From assembly GCF_000350525.1 (NCBI RefSeq), contig NZ_AOCN01000026.1, positions 196,770 to 260,769 on the forward strand: DNA of 64,000 bases, in the 5' to 3' direction. The notes beneath the pieces are model-generated. The model was not told the origin of the DNA and made no database searches. It saw only the letters and a list, made by a program, of their open reading frames with translations. This DNA comes from Leucobacter salsicius M1-8 (GTDB lineage: Bacteria; Actinomycetota; Actinomycetes; Actinomycetales; Microbacteriaceae). Positions 1 through 8,285 of the stretch are shown here, one piece after another (positions within the stretch are counted from its first letter, which is position 1; every line of letters starts with the position of its first letter). A program made the translations under genes and the position numbers.

Positions 1-444
1 CTGCGCATGATGCGCGATCTGCAGACCTCCGCCTGCTTCGTCACGACGAACGGCCGCAAGCTGCTCGGCGTGGTGCGCGACAAGGACATGCTGCGTGAAG
101 TGCGAGAGGGCGGCACGAATCTCACCGACAAGGTGCGCCCCACGCCCTCCATCGTGGGCCGCGACCAGTACATCGCCGACCTCTTCGAGCTCGCAGTCGA
201 GAGCCCGCTGCCCGTAGCCGTGGTCGACGATCAGGATCGCCTCATCGGCGTGGTCCCCCGCGTCACGCTGCTCGCATCACTCACCAACGTGCCCGCAGTC
301 ACGACGGAGATCCCGATCATCGAGCCCACCCCCGACGTCCCCAAGGCCGTCATCACGGAGACGCTCGCGCAAACCCACCCCGGCTTCCCGATGGGTGAAC
401 CCGCGCCCGAATCACCGGCCTCAACCCAGGGAGCACAAGCATGA
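1..444 (+). CDS. proV: Glycine betaine/proline ABC transporter ATP-binding subunit, C-terminal end only
   Basis: The reading frame is already open at the first base, so the gene is cut by the window edge and only about 147 C-terminal codons are present. What is visible is a CBS-domain pair fragment, with phrases such as LLGVVRDKDML and RLIGVVPRVTLL that are typical of the regulatory tail of ProV/OpuAA ATPases. The ATPase core lies outside. CBS domains in this family sense ionic strength or nucleotides to gate osmolyte uptake. The stop TGA overlaps the ATG of the permease gene (ATGA), which indicates translational coupling. The family call leans on the proW and proX neighbours. Confidence 0.85.
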   Translation: MRMMRDLQTSACFVTTNGRKLLGVVRDKDMLREVREGGTNLTDKVRPTPSIVGRDQYIADLFELAVESPLPVAVVDDQDRLIGVVPRVTLLASLTNVPAVTTEIPIIEPTPDVPKAVITETLAQTHPGFPMGEPAPESPASTQGAQA

Positions 445-1340
445 ACGACTTCAGACTCCCCCTCGGTGATGGCGCAAAGGCCGTCGTCGACTGGCTCACC
501 ACCTCGGCCGAGGGACTTTTCTCGGTCATCAAGTTGATCCTCAACGGCGCATTTGAGAGCCTCAACTTTGTGCTCGCGGAGCCGCCCTTCTGGGCGATCA
601 TCATTGTGCTGGCCGCCGCAGCGTGGCTCGCCAAGGGATGGAAGCTCGCTGTCGGCACCATCATTGGCCTGCTCATCATCGTGGGCGTCGATCAGTGGGA
701 AGCGGCAATGAACACGCTTGCCCTGGTGCTGGTCGCGAGCATCATCGCGCTCGCGCTCGCGATTCCGCTGGGCATTCTGGCGGCACGAAACGACACGGCA
801 TCGAAGGTCATTCGACCGATTCTCGACTTCTTGCAGACCATGCCCGCGTTCGTCTACCTGATTCCCGCCCTCATGTTCTTCAGTGTGGGCGCGGTGCCCG
901 GCATTGTCGCAACCATAGTGTTCGCGCTCGCCCCCGGCGTTCGCCTCACGGAGCTCGGCATTCGCGGAGTCGACTCGGAGGTGGTCGAGGCCGGCTACGC
1001 ATTCGGATCCACTCCCGGCCGCATTCTGCGCCAGATCCAGCTCCCCCTCGCGATGCCGTCCATCATGGCCGGCGTGAACCAGGTCATCATGCTGTCGCTC
1101 TCGATGGTCGTCATCGCGGGCATGGTCGGTGCCGGTGGGCTCGGCGGCGAGGTCGTCAAGGCCCTAAACCGCATCGACGTCGGGCTCGGCTTTGAGGCGG
1201 GCGTATCCGTAGTGATTCTCGCCATGATTCTCGATCGCACCACCGGCGCACTCGGCACCCGCACCAAGAAGCGCAAACCGGCCGCCGCCGCGGTGGTGGC
1301 CAAGGCCGAGCCCGAGACCGCAGCACCCGTGGCCGCGTAG
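441..1340 (+). CDS. proW: Glycine betaine/proline ABC transporter permease
   Basis: A 299-residue integral membrane protein with a single-permease BPD_transp_1 layout. Hydrophobic segments lie near residues 50-70, 75-110 and 130-250. The cytoplasmic EAA-type loop is around residues 180-205 (VVEAGYAFGSTPGRILRQI), which docks on the ATPase. With the CBS-tailed ATPase upstream and the lipoprotein downstream it forms an osmoprotectant importer of the ProU/OpuA type. The start ATG overlaps the proV stop. The C-terminal 30 residues are a Lys/Ala-rich cytoplasmic tail. The substrate (betaine, proline, choline or carnitine) cannot be told from sequence. Confidence 0.9.
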   Translation: MNDFRLPLGDGAKAVVDWLTTSAEGLFSVIKLILNGAFESLNFVLAEPPFWAIIIVLAAAAWLAKGWKLAVGTIIGLLIIVGVDQWEAAMNTLALVLVASIIALALAIPLGILAARNDTASKVIRPILDFLQTMPAFVYLIPALMFFSVGAVPGIVATIVFALAPGVRLTELGIRGVDSEVVEAGYAFGSTPGRILRQIQLPLAMPSIMAGVNQVIMLSLSMVVIAGMVGAGGLGGEVVKALNRIDVGLGFEAGVSVVILAMILDRTTGALGTRTKKRKPAAAAVVAKAEPETAAPVAA

Positions 1341-1448
1341 GCACGCGATCCGGATCAATAAATTTGGCGGGCTCAGCCCGTCGCACCCCCGCGCGCTACG
1401 TGCGGGGATCCCCAACAACCGCGCCTGGCGCGGAAGGAAAGGAACATC

Positions 1449-2339
1449 ATGAAGAAGCGTTTTATCACCGGAGCGGTCGCGCTTGGCGCCGCTGCAGCGC
1501 TTGCCCTCACGGGTTGCTCGAGCAGCGGTACGGACAATGCCGACGGCGGCGACGGCAAGGGCACCGTCACCATTGGCATGTTCAACTGGGACGAAGACAT
1601 CGCCGTCACCCACCTGTGGAAGGCAATCCTCGAGGAGCAGGGTTACGAGGTCGACATCGAGTCCGCTGACCCGGGTCCCGTGTTTAAGGGGCTGGCTGAC
1701 GGCGCCTACGACACAGTGCTCGATGTATGGCTGCCGCTCACGCACGCCACCTACCTCGAAGAGTACGGCGACAAGATCGTCGAGCTGGGCGCCTGGAACG
1801 ACGAGGCCCTGCTCACCATCGCGGTGAACGCAGACGCCCCCATCGACTCGCTCGATGAGCTCGCCGCCAATGCTGACCTGTTCGACAACAAGCTGGTGGG
1901 CATTGAGGCTGGCGCGGGGCTCACCGAGACCACCGAGAATGCGGTCATCCCCGGTTACGGCCTCGAGAAGATGGACTACATCGTCTCATCGACGCCCGCG
2001 ATGCTCACCGAGCTCGACACTGCCATGTCGAAGGGTGACAACATCGCCGTCACGCTGTGGCGCCCCCACTGGGCCTACGACGCCTACGATCTGAAGGACC
2101 TCAAGGACCCCAAGGGCACCCTGGGTGACGCCGAGAGCCTCTACTCCTATGGCAGCAGCACTTTCACGGAGGACTTCCCCGAGGTCGCCGAGTGGATCAG
2201 CAACTTCAAGATGAGCTCGGATCAGCTGCACTCGCTCGAGAACAAGATGTTCAACGAGTATGACGGCGACGACTTCGAGCCGATCATCGCCGAGTGGATC
2301 ACCGAGAACCAGGAGTACGTGGACTCGCTCACCGCGTAG
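1449..2339 (+). CDS. proX: Glycine betaine/proline-binding lipoprotein
   Basis: A 296-residue substrate-binding protein. Residues 1-22 are a lipoprotein signal peptide with lipobox LTGC (Cys23), followed by a Ser/Gly/Asp-rich linker. The rest is an OpuAC-type domain starting near residue 38 (GTVTIGMFNWDED), with Trp residues (NWDED, LWKAI, LWRPHWAYD) of the kind that form the aromatic cage for quaternary amines. It delivers osmolyte to ProW. AGGAAAGG precedes the ATG by a few bases. The 108-base gap after proW contains small GC-rich inverted repeats (1386-1432), which may help express the binding protein separately. A strong terminator follows. Confidence 0.92.
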   Translation: MKKRFITGAVALGAAAALALTGCSSSGTDNADGGDGKGTVTIGMFNWDEDIAVTHLWKAILEEQGYEVDIESADPGPVFKGLADGAYDTVLDVWLPLTHATYLEEYGDKIVELGAWNDEALLTIAVNADAPIDSLDELAANADLFDNKLVGIEAGAGLTETTENAVIPGYGLEKMDYIVSSTPAMLTELDTAMSKGDNIAVTLWRPHWAYDAYDLKDLKDPKGTLGDAESLYSYGSSTFTEDFPEVAEWISNFKMSSDQLHSLENKMFNEYDGDDFEPIIAEWITENQEYVDSLTA

Positions 2340-2358
2340 TCCCGTTACATTGACCTCA

Positions 2359-2409
2359 GACTGCGCTCCTGCTTCTTGCACACCCCGTGCATGAAGCAGG
2401 AGCGCAGTC
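2359..2409 (+). terminator. Terminator after proX
   Basis: A perfect 17-bp inverted repeat (2359-2375 with 2393-2409) continues, after one T/T mismatch, into a 5-bp inner stem (2377-2381 with 2387-2391) with a 5-base loop. There is no clean T run on the plus strand. The position 19 bases after proX fits a terminator that insulates valS. Confidence 0.8.
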
Positions 2410-2441
2410 GTGTCTCCCGCCTGTCATCTGGGCTGTCACGG

Positions 2442-2543
2442 TAGACTAGTGGGGTTGACCATTAGGCACCCCGGCCCTGCGGGCCGACGACACGGTGCCG
2501 TCCATATCGAACCCGACGACACGTCGAGACCGGAGCAACACGC
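2442..2543 (+). promoter_or_regulatory. valS promoter and structured leader
   Basis: A -10-like TAGACT lies at 2442-2447. The following leader of about 95 bases can fold: GGCACC (2465-2470) pairs with GGTGCC (2494-2499), enclosing CGGCCC (2472-2477) paired with GGGCCG (2481-2486). I see no T-box consensus sequence. The leader may be an attenuator or only a stable 5' structure. Confidence 0.4.
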
Positions 2544-5126
2544 ATGAGCGCGATCCCCGATAAGCCGAAACTCGAAGGCCTCGAGGAAAAGTGGGGAACC
2601 GTCTGGGACACCGCAGGCACCTACGCGTTTGATCGCGACGGCGCTGGCGAGGTCTACAGCATCGATACTCCCCCGCCCACCGCGTCAGGCTCCCTGCACG
2701 TCGGTCACGTCTTCTCATACACGCACACTGACACGGTTGCGCGCTTCCACCGGATGCGCGGCAAGCGTGTGTTCTACCCCATGGGCTGGGATGATAACGG
2801 CCTGCCCACTGAGCGTCGCGTGCAGAACTACTACGGCGTGCGCTGCGACCCCACGCTTCCCTACACCGAGGGCTTCGTCCCCCCGCACGACGGTGGCAAC
2901 GGCAAGAGCATCAAGGCCGCCGATCAGCAGCCCATCTCGCGCCGCAACTTCATCGAGCTGTGCGAGAAGCTGACGATCGAGGACGAGAAGCAGTTCGAGG
3001 ACCTGTGGCGCACCCTCGGCCTGTCCGTGGATTGGGCACAGACCTACCGCACCATCGGCCAGGGTTCGCTGCGCGCATCGCAGCTCGCATTTATTCGCAA
3101 TGTCGAGCGTGGCGAGGCCTACCAGGCCCAGGCCCCCACGCTGTGGGATGTCACGTTCCGCACCGCAGTAGCGCAGGCCGAGCTTGAGGACCGCGAGCAG
3201 CCGAGCGCGTACCACCAGCTCGCCTTCCACCGCACCGACGGTGGCGGCGACATTCTGATCGACACGACGCGCCCCGAGCTGCTCGCGGCCTGTGTCGCGC
3301 TCGTGGCGCACCCCGATGACGAGCGATTCCAGCCGCTGTTTGGCACGACCGTGCGCACGCCGCTGTTCGACGTCGAGGTGCCCATCATGGCTCACCACCT
3401 GGCCCAGAAGGACAAGGGCACGGGCATCGCCATGATTTGTACGTTCGGTGACGTCACCGACGTCGTCTGGTGGCGCGAGCTGCAGCTGCCCAACCGCGCG
3501 ATCCTGGGCTTTGACGGCCGCATCATCTCGGAGGCCCCTGAGGCCATCACGAGCGAGGCCGGCCGTGCCGCGTTCGCCGAGATCGCCGGCAAGACCGTGT
3601 TCAGCGCCAAGCAGGTTGTCGTCGACAAGCTCACCGAATCGGGCGAGCTCGTGGGTGACATTCGCAAGATCACGCACCCCGTCAAGTTCTTCGAAAAGGG
3701 CGACAAGCCCCTCGAAATCGTGTCGACCCGTCAGTGGTACATCAAGAACGGCGCCCACGATGAGGGCCTGCGCGAGCGTCTGCTTGCCCACGGCCGCGAA
3801 CTCAACTGGAACCCCGATTTCATGCGTGTGCGCTACGAAAACTGGGTTGAGGGCCTCGCTGGTGACTGGCTGATCTCGCGCCAGCGTTTCTTCGGCGTGC
3901 CGATCCCCGTCTGGTACCCGCTCGATGTTGACGGCAACCCGGTCTTTGACCAGCCGATCATCCCGGCGATCGATCAGCTCCCCGTAGACCCGTCCAGCGA
4001 TGTGCCTGCTGGCTACACCGAGGAGCAGCGCGGCCAGCCCGGCGGCTTCCAGGGCGAGGTCGACGTTATGGACACCTGGGCTACCTCGTCGCTCACCCCG
4101 CAACTCGCGGGCGGCTGGGAGCGCGACTCCGAGCTTTTCGCACAGGTCTACCCGTACAGCCTGCGCCCGCAGGGCCAGGACATCATTCGCACCTGGCTGT
4201 TCTCGACGCTGCTGCGCTCCGAGCTCGATTGCGGTCAGCTGCCGTGGAAGAACGCCGGCATCTCAGGCTGGATCCTTGATCCTGACCGCAAGAAGATGTC
4301 GAAGTCGAAGGGCAATGTGGTCACGCCCGCCGGCATGCTCGAGCAGCACGGTTCCGACGCCGTCCGCTACTGGGCCTCGTCCGCGAAGCTCGGCACGGAT
4401 GCCTCGTTCGATCCGCAGAACCCCACGCAGATCAAGATCGGCCGTCGCCTCGCGATCAAGCTGCTCAATGCGGCGAAGTTCACGCTGAGCTTCGACGCTT
4501 CGGGTGCCGGATCGGTCACCGAGGCCATCGACCGCTCGATGCTCGCGCGACTCACGACCGTCATCGAGAACGCGACCACCGCGTTCGAGAACTACGATCA
4601 CGCCAAGGCCCTCGAGCTCACCGAGTCGTTCTTCTGGACGTTCTGTGACGACTACCTCGAGCTCGTCAAGGAGCGCGCACACAACGCCACCGGCCAGGAT
4701 CAGGCCTCTGCCGTCACCGCGCTGCGCACGGCCCTCAGCGTGTTCGCGCGCCTGTTTGCTCCGTTCCTCCCCTACGCGACCGAAGAGGTATGGTCGTGGT
4801 TCAACGAGGGCTCCGTGCACCAGGCCGCATGGCCAACGGCCGCCGAGGCTTCGGCACTCGCCGGGGATGACGCTGACGCCGGCCTGCTCGATCTCGTCGG
4901 CGGCGCCCTAATTCGCGTGCGCGGCGCCAAGACCGACGCCAAGGCATCGCAGCGCACCCAGGTGACCCTCGCAGTCGTTCAGGTGCCCGCGGCCGACCGC
5001 GATCGTCTCGCGAGCGCTGCGGCAGATCTGTCGGCCGTCGGCCGCATCACCGAGCTGCGCATCGAGGTGGCCGACGTGGAGCACGTCACCGTCGCCGAGA
5101 TCCAGCTCGAGCAGGCAGAGGGCTAG
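2544..5126 (+). CDS. valS: Valyl-tRNA synthetase
   Basis: An 860-residue class I aminoacyl-tRNA synthetase that charges tRNA-Val; two of its substrates are encoded at about 28.5 and 30.1 kb. The HIGH-type signature is HVGH at residues 52-55 and the KMSKS loop is at 584-588. A CP1 editing domain lies between them (about 200-420). The C-terminal anticodon-binding helical domain (about 640-790) is followed by a short tail. Phrases such as MGWDDNGLPTERRVQ place it in the ValS family common to many actinobacteria and archaea, which lacks the long coiled-coil arm seen in E. coli ValS. AGCAACACGC precedes the ATG and only a weak Shine-Dalgarno is visible. Confidence 0.97.
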   Translation: MSAIPDKPKLEGLEEKWGTVWDTAGTYAFDRDGAGEVYSIDTPPPTASGSLHVGHVFSYTHTDTVARFHRMRGKRVFYPMGWDDNGLPTERRVQNYYGVRCDPTLPYTEGFVPPHDGGNGKSIKAADQQPISRRNFIELCEKLTIEDEKQFEDLWRTLGLSVDWAQTYRTIGQGSLRASQLAFIRNVERGEAYQAQAPTLWDVTFRTAVAQAELEDREQPSAYHQLAFHRTDGGGDILIDTTRPELLAACVALVAHPDDERFQPLFGTTVRTPLFDVEVPIMAHHLAQKDKGTGIAMICTFGDVTDVVWWRELQLPNRAILGFDGRIISEAPEAITSEAGRAAFAEIAGKTVFSAKQVVVDKLTESGELVGDIRKITHPVKFFEKGDKPLEIVSTRQWYIKNGAHDEGLRERLLAHGRELNWNPDFMRVRYENWVEGLAGDWLISRQRFFGVPIPVWYPLDVDGNPVFDQPIIPAIDQLPVDPSSDVPAGYTEEQRGQPGGFQGEVDVMDTWATSSLTPQLAGGWERDSELFAQVYPYSLRPQGQDIIRTWLFSTLLRSELDCGQLPWKNAGISGWILDPDRKKMSKSKGNVVTPAGMLEQHGSDAVRYWASSAKLGTDASFDPQNPTQIKIGRRLAIKLLNAAKFTLSFDASGAGSVTEAIDRSMLARLTTVIENATTAFENYDHAKALELTESFFWTFCDDYLELVKERAHNATGQDQASAVTALRTALSVFARLFAPFLPYATEEVWSWFNEGSVHQAAWPTAAEASALAGDDADAGLLDLVGGALIRVRGAKTDAKASQRTQVTLAVVQVPAADRDRLASAAADLSAVGRITELRIEVADVEHVTVAEIQLEQAEG

Positions 5127-5130
5127 ACCC

Positions 5131-5427
5131 GTGCAGCTGGGGGCGCGCTGGCGCGCAGGCGAGGAACCGCACCGCGGCGTGCCCCCGGTGCTCTACTCGG
5201 CGATCGCCGAGCAGGAGGCGGCGCACCCCGCCGCCTCCGCATGGACGCTCACGTTTCTGGAGGGCCGCCCCCGGTGCGCCCTCGATGATGCCGTCACGGT
5301 CACCCTCGACGCGGCGGGCTCCGTCGTCGTCGAGGGTGGGCTGGGCCTCACGGCCGATCGATTCTCACAGGGCACCGCCACGGTTGAGGGCGTGCCCGAT
5401 GATGGCGACGACGACTGGCTGAGCTAG
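5131..5427 (+). CDS. Small conserved-type hypothetical protein downstream of valS
   Basis: A 98-residue acidic protein starting at GTG four bases after the valS stop, so it is almost certainly co-transcribed. It has no membrane segment or signal peptide. The pattern of short strands (WTLTFLEGRPRCALDD, VTVTLDAAGSVVVEG) suggests a small beta-rich fold, and the tail is Asp-rich (DDGDDDWLS). Codon use matches the neighbours. I do not recognise a named domain. A role linked to valS is only suggested by position. Confidence 0.7.
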   Translation: MQLGARWRAGEEPHRGVPPVLYSAIAEQEAAHPAASAWTLTFLEGRPRCALDDAVTVTLDAAGSVVVEGGLGLTADRFSQGTATVEGVPDDGDDDWLS

Positions 5428-5461
5428 CGCCTGACGGCGCCGAGCCCCTGGACGCGGTTGC

Positions 5462-6736
5462 CTAGGCGCTTTCGCGGTCGAGCTGCTGCGACTGCAGCAC
5501 CCGTGGCGGAGCCTCGCCGGTCACGGATTCCCGTGTGACGATCACCTTGGTGACGCTGTCGTTCGAAGGCACGTCGAACATGACCGGCCCCAGCACGCCC
5601 TCGAGTATTGCGCGCAGGCCACGAGCGCCAGTCTTGCGATCCACCGCGAGCTCCGCGACGGCGTGAAGCGCCTCGGGTTCGAACTCCAGGCTTACGCCGT
5701 CGAGCTCGAACATGCGCTGGTACTGCTTGACGAGGGCGTTCTTCGGCACGGTGAGAATGTCAGTCAGCGCCGCTACATCGAGCGGATCGACCGTGGCCAC
5801 CACGGGAAGGCGGCCAATGAACTCGGGGATCAGACCGTACTTGTGGAGATCCTCGGGCTGTACCTGCGAGAACAATCGGTCGCCGTTGCGCTTACTCGCG
5901 ACGGTGGCGCCGAAGCCAATACCGCCCTGCCCGAGCCGCGAGCCGATGATCTCCTCGAGGCCCGAGAAGGCGCCAGCCACGATGAAGAGCACGTTGGTGG
6001 TGTCGAGCTGAATAAAGTCCTGGTTGGGGTGTTTGCGGCCACCCTGGGGCGGAATCGAGGCGACGGTGCCCTCGAGAATCTTGAGCAGCGCCTGCTGCAC
6101 GCCCTCGCCCGACACGTCGCGGGTGATTGACGGATTCTCGGCCTTGCGCGTGATCTTGTCGATCTCGTCGATGTAAATGATGCCGGTCTCGGCACGCTGC
6201 ACATCAAAGTCGGCGGCCTGCAGCAGCTTCAGCAGGATGTTCTCGACGTCTTCGCCAACATAGCCAGCCTCGGTGAGCGCGGTCGCGTCCGCCACAGCGA
6301 AGGGCACGCCGAGTTGGCGTGCCAACGACTGCGCGAGATAGGTCTTACCGCAGCCCGTGGGACCAATCATCAGAATGTTGGACTTGGCAATCTCGACCTG
6401 ATCGGCGGCGTTCTCTGCGCTGGTCAGGGTTGAGAGCGCGCGCACGCGCTTGTAGTGGTTGTAGACGGCGACCGCGAGCGACTGCTTTGCACGCTCCTGG
6501 CCGACCACATACTCATCGAGGAAGTCAGCGATCTCACGGGGCTTATGCAGTGTAAAGTCTGAGGGCTCCGCGGTCTGGTTTTCGGCGAGCCGCTCTTCGA
6601 TAATTTCGTTACACAGGGCAACGCATTCATCGCAGATATAGATCTGCGGGCCAGCAATGAGCTGCTGCACCTGCTTCTGCGATTTTCCGCAGAAGGAGCA
6701 CTTGAGCAGGTCACTGCTTTCGCCGATCTTCGCCAT
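5462..6736 (-). CDS. clpX: ATP-dependent Clp protease ATP-binding subunit ClpX
   Basis: A 424-residue AAA+ unfoldase that feeds substrates to ClpP. The N-terminal zinc-binding domain has Cys13, Cys16, Cys35 and Cys38. Walker A GPTGCGKT is at 125-132, Walker B is the IIYIDEID stretch near 185-195, and the pore loop GYVGEDVE lies shortly before. The IGF-type loop IGFGAT near 270 docks on ClpP. Length is normal for the family. The start is supported by AAAGGAG seven bases upstream. It lies last in the tig-clpP1-clpP2-clpX order, separated from clpP2 by a GC-rich hairpin, so it may have partly independent expression. Confidence 0.98.
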   Translation of the reverse strand: MAKIGESSDLLKCSFCGKSQKQVQQLIAGPQIYICDECVALCNEIIEERLAENQTAEPSDFTLHKPREIADFLDEYVVGQERAKQSLAVAVYNHYKRVRALSTLTSAENAADQVEIAKSNILMIGPTGCGKTYLAQSLARQLGVPFAVADATALTEAGYVGEDVENILLKLLQAADFDVQRAETGIIYIDEIDKITRKAENPSITRDVSGEGVQQALLKILEGTVASIPPQGGRKHPNQDFIQLDTTNVLFIVAGAFSGLEEIIGSRLGQGGIGFGATVASKRNGDRLFSQVQPEDLHKYGLIPEFIGRLPVVATVDPLDVAALTDILTVPKNALVKQYQRMFELDGVSLEFEPEALHAVAELAVDRKTGARGLRAILEGVLGPVMFDVPSNDSVTKVIVTRESVTGEAPPRVLQSQQLDRESA

Positions 6737-6815
6737 GCGGAGGCTCCTTTACGCTCGAATGAGAACTACTGAAGAGGATAGCGCGCACCACTGACAAAGC
6801 TGTGCGGCACGCCGC

Positions 6816-6842
6816 GGGCCCGGGGGCATCGCCCCCGGGCCC
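6816..6842 (-). terminator. Hairpin between clpP2 and clpX
   Basis: A perfect 12-bp GC-only stem (6816-6827 with 6831-6842) with a 3-base loop lies just after the clpP2 stop. It has no T run. It could be a leaky terminator or an mRNA-stabilising hairpin that sets the ratio of ClpP to ClpX. Confidence 0.6.
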
Positions 6843-6849
6843 CACGCGA

Positions 6850-7521
6850 TTACTCGCCCAGCACCGGCTGGGGGTTCTTGCGGCTCGTGAGAACCTGGTC
6901 GACGAGGCCGTATTCGAGGGCCTCCTGCGCGCTCAGGATCTTGTCTCGGTCGATGTCGAGGTGCACCTGTTCGGGGGTGCGCTTCGAGTGCTTCGCAAGC
7001 GTCTCCTCGGTCCACTCACGCATACGCATGATTTCACGCGCCTGGATCTCGATGTCAGAGGCCTGGCCGTGGCCGCCCTGACCGGAGGAGGGCTGGTGAA
7101 TCAGCACGCGGGCATTCGGCAGCGCAAGGCGCTTCCCCGGCGTACCACCGGCGAGCAGCACAGCTGCGGCCGAGGCCGCCTGGCCGAGGCACACCGTCTG
7201 GACGTGGGGGCGAATGTACTGCATGGTGTCGTAGATCGCCGTCATCGCGGTGAACGAGCCACCGGGTGAGTTGATGTACATCGTAATGTCTCGCTCGGGA
7301 TCCTGGCTCTCGAGCACGAGCAGCTGGGCCATCACATCATCAGCCGAGGCGTCATCCACCTGCACGCCGAGGAAGATGATGCGATCCTCAAAAAGCTTGG
7401 CGTAGGGGTCTTGGCGCTTGTAACCGTAGGCCGTGCGCTCCTCAAAGGTGGGGAGCACGTAGCGTGAGTTCGGCATCTGCAGCTGCGGTCCGCCGGAACT
7501 GGGCATGTGGTTCATGTTCAT
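6850..7521 (-). CDS. clpP2: ATP-dependent Clp protease proteolytic subunit (ClpP2-type)
   Basis: A 223-residue serine protease subunit. Catalytic Ser117 sits in GQAASAAAV, His142 in LIHQPSSG, and the Asp lies near 191 in LDIDRDK. The N-terminus is longer than in E. coli ClpP (about 30 extra residues), as in actinobacterial ClpP2, which lets the two ClpP types form a mixed tetradecamer. AGGAAG precedes the ATG at about eight bases. It follows clpP1 by 22 bases and is surely in the same operon. Naming P1 versus P2 follows gene order and the mycobacterial model. Confidence 0.96.
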   Translation of the reverse strand: MNMNHMPSSGGPQLQMPNSRYVLPTFEERTAYGYKRQDPYAKLFEDRIIFLGVQVDDASADDVMAQLLVLESQDPERDITMYINSPGGSFTAMTAIYDTMQYIRPHVQTVCLGQAASAAAVLLAGGTPGKRLALPNARVLIHQPSSGQGGHGQASDIEIQAREIMRMREWTEETLAKHSKRTPEQVHLDIDRDKILSAQEALEYGLVDQVLTSRKNPQPVLGE

Positions 7522-7544
7522 TGAATCTGGCTTCCTGTTCTGGC

Positions 7545-8129
7545 TTACTTGCTCGTGCCGCCGCCGCCGATGACGTCGGTGGCCGAATCACGAATGAAAT
7601 CAACAAAGCCGTAGGCGAGCGCTTCGTCAGCGGTAAACCAGCGATCGCGATCGCCATCCTCGTTCACCTGCTCGACGGTCTTGCCCGTCTGCGCTGCGGT
7701 GATCTCGGCCAGGCGGTTCTTCATCGAGGTGATGAGCTGTGCCTGCGTCTGAATGTCGCTCGCCGTGCCACCGAAGCCGCCATGCGGCTGGTGCAGCAGC
7801 ACGCGGGCGTTCGGCGTAATGTAACGCTTGCCCTTGGTGCCAGCGGTGAGCAGGAACTGCCCCATGGAAGCGGCCATACCGATGCCCACCGTGACGATAT
7901 CGTTTGGCACAAACGACATTGTGTCGTAAATCGCCATGCCCGCGGTGATCGAGCCACCGGGCGAGTTGATGTACAGGTAGATATCGGCCTCGGGGTCCTC
8001 GGCCGCGAGGAGCAGGATCTTTGCGCAGATCTCGTTCGCGTTATCGTCGCGAACCTCAGACCCGAGCCAAATGATCCGGTCCTTCAGCAGTCGTTCAAAC
8101 ACGCTGTTGGGTGGCGTCTGTTCAGCCAT
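7545..8129 (-). CDS. clpP1: ATP-dependent Clp protease proteolytic subunit (ClpP1-type)
   Basis: A 194-residue ClpP with catalytic Ser88 in GMAASMGQF and His113 in LLHQPHGG. I chose the ATG at 8129 ([15 protein letters not shown]) because TGGAGC lies upstream and the predicted N-terminus then matches the family. The frame stays open for another 29 codons upstream, but those residues are Arg-rich and unlike ClpP. With ClpP2 it should form the two-ring mixed protease that works with ClpX. A long terminator hairpin separates it from tig, so it probably has its own promoter in 8130-8220. Confidence 0.96.
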   Translation of the reverse strand: MAEQTPPNSVFERLLKDRIIWLGSEVRDDNANEICAKILLLAAEDPEADIYLYINSPGGSITAGMAIYDTMSFVPNDIVTVGIGMAASMGQFLLTAGTKGKRYITPNARVLLHQPHGGFGGTASDIQTQAQLITSMKNRLAEITAAQTGKTVEQVNEDGDRDRWFTADEALAYGFVDFIRDSATDVIGGGGTSK

Positions 8130-8220
8130 GCGGCGCTCCAATCGTTTGTCGTCTGTTTCGAGAGTACCGACTTCCCGATCCAAAAACGGTCGTGTTCGCC
8201 GTCGGCACAGCGTCAAATGC

Positions 8221-8258
8221 GAGGATCCCTCGCCCCCGAAAGGGGGCGAGGGATCCTC
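8221..8258 (-). terminator. Terminator after tig
   Basis: A perfect 17-bp stem (8221-8237 with 8242-8258) with a GAAA loop on the plus strand, lying 27 bases after the tig stop. The stem is GC-rich and has no long T run, as is common in actinobacteria. Confidence 0.85.
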
Positions 8259-8285
8259 GGCATTGCTCAGGTAAGAGGCGCTGGA

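Noticed and set aside
2410-2543. T-box riboswitch before valS
   Set aside because: No T-box consensus, specifier loop or antiterminator is recognisable, and the leader is too short.
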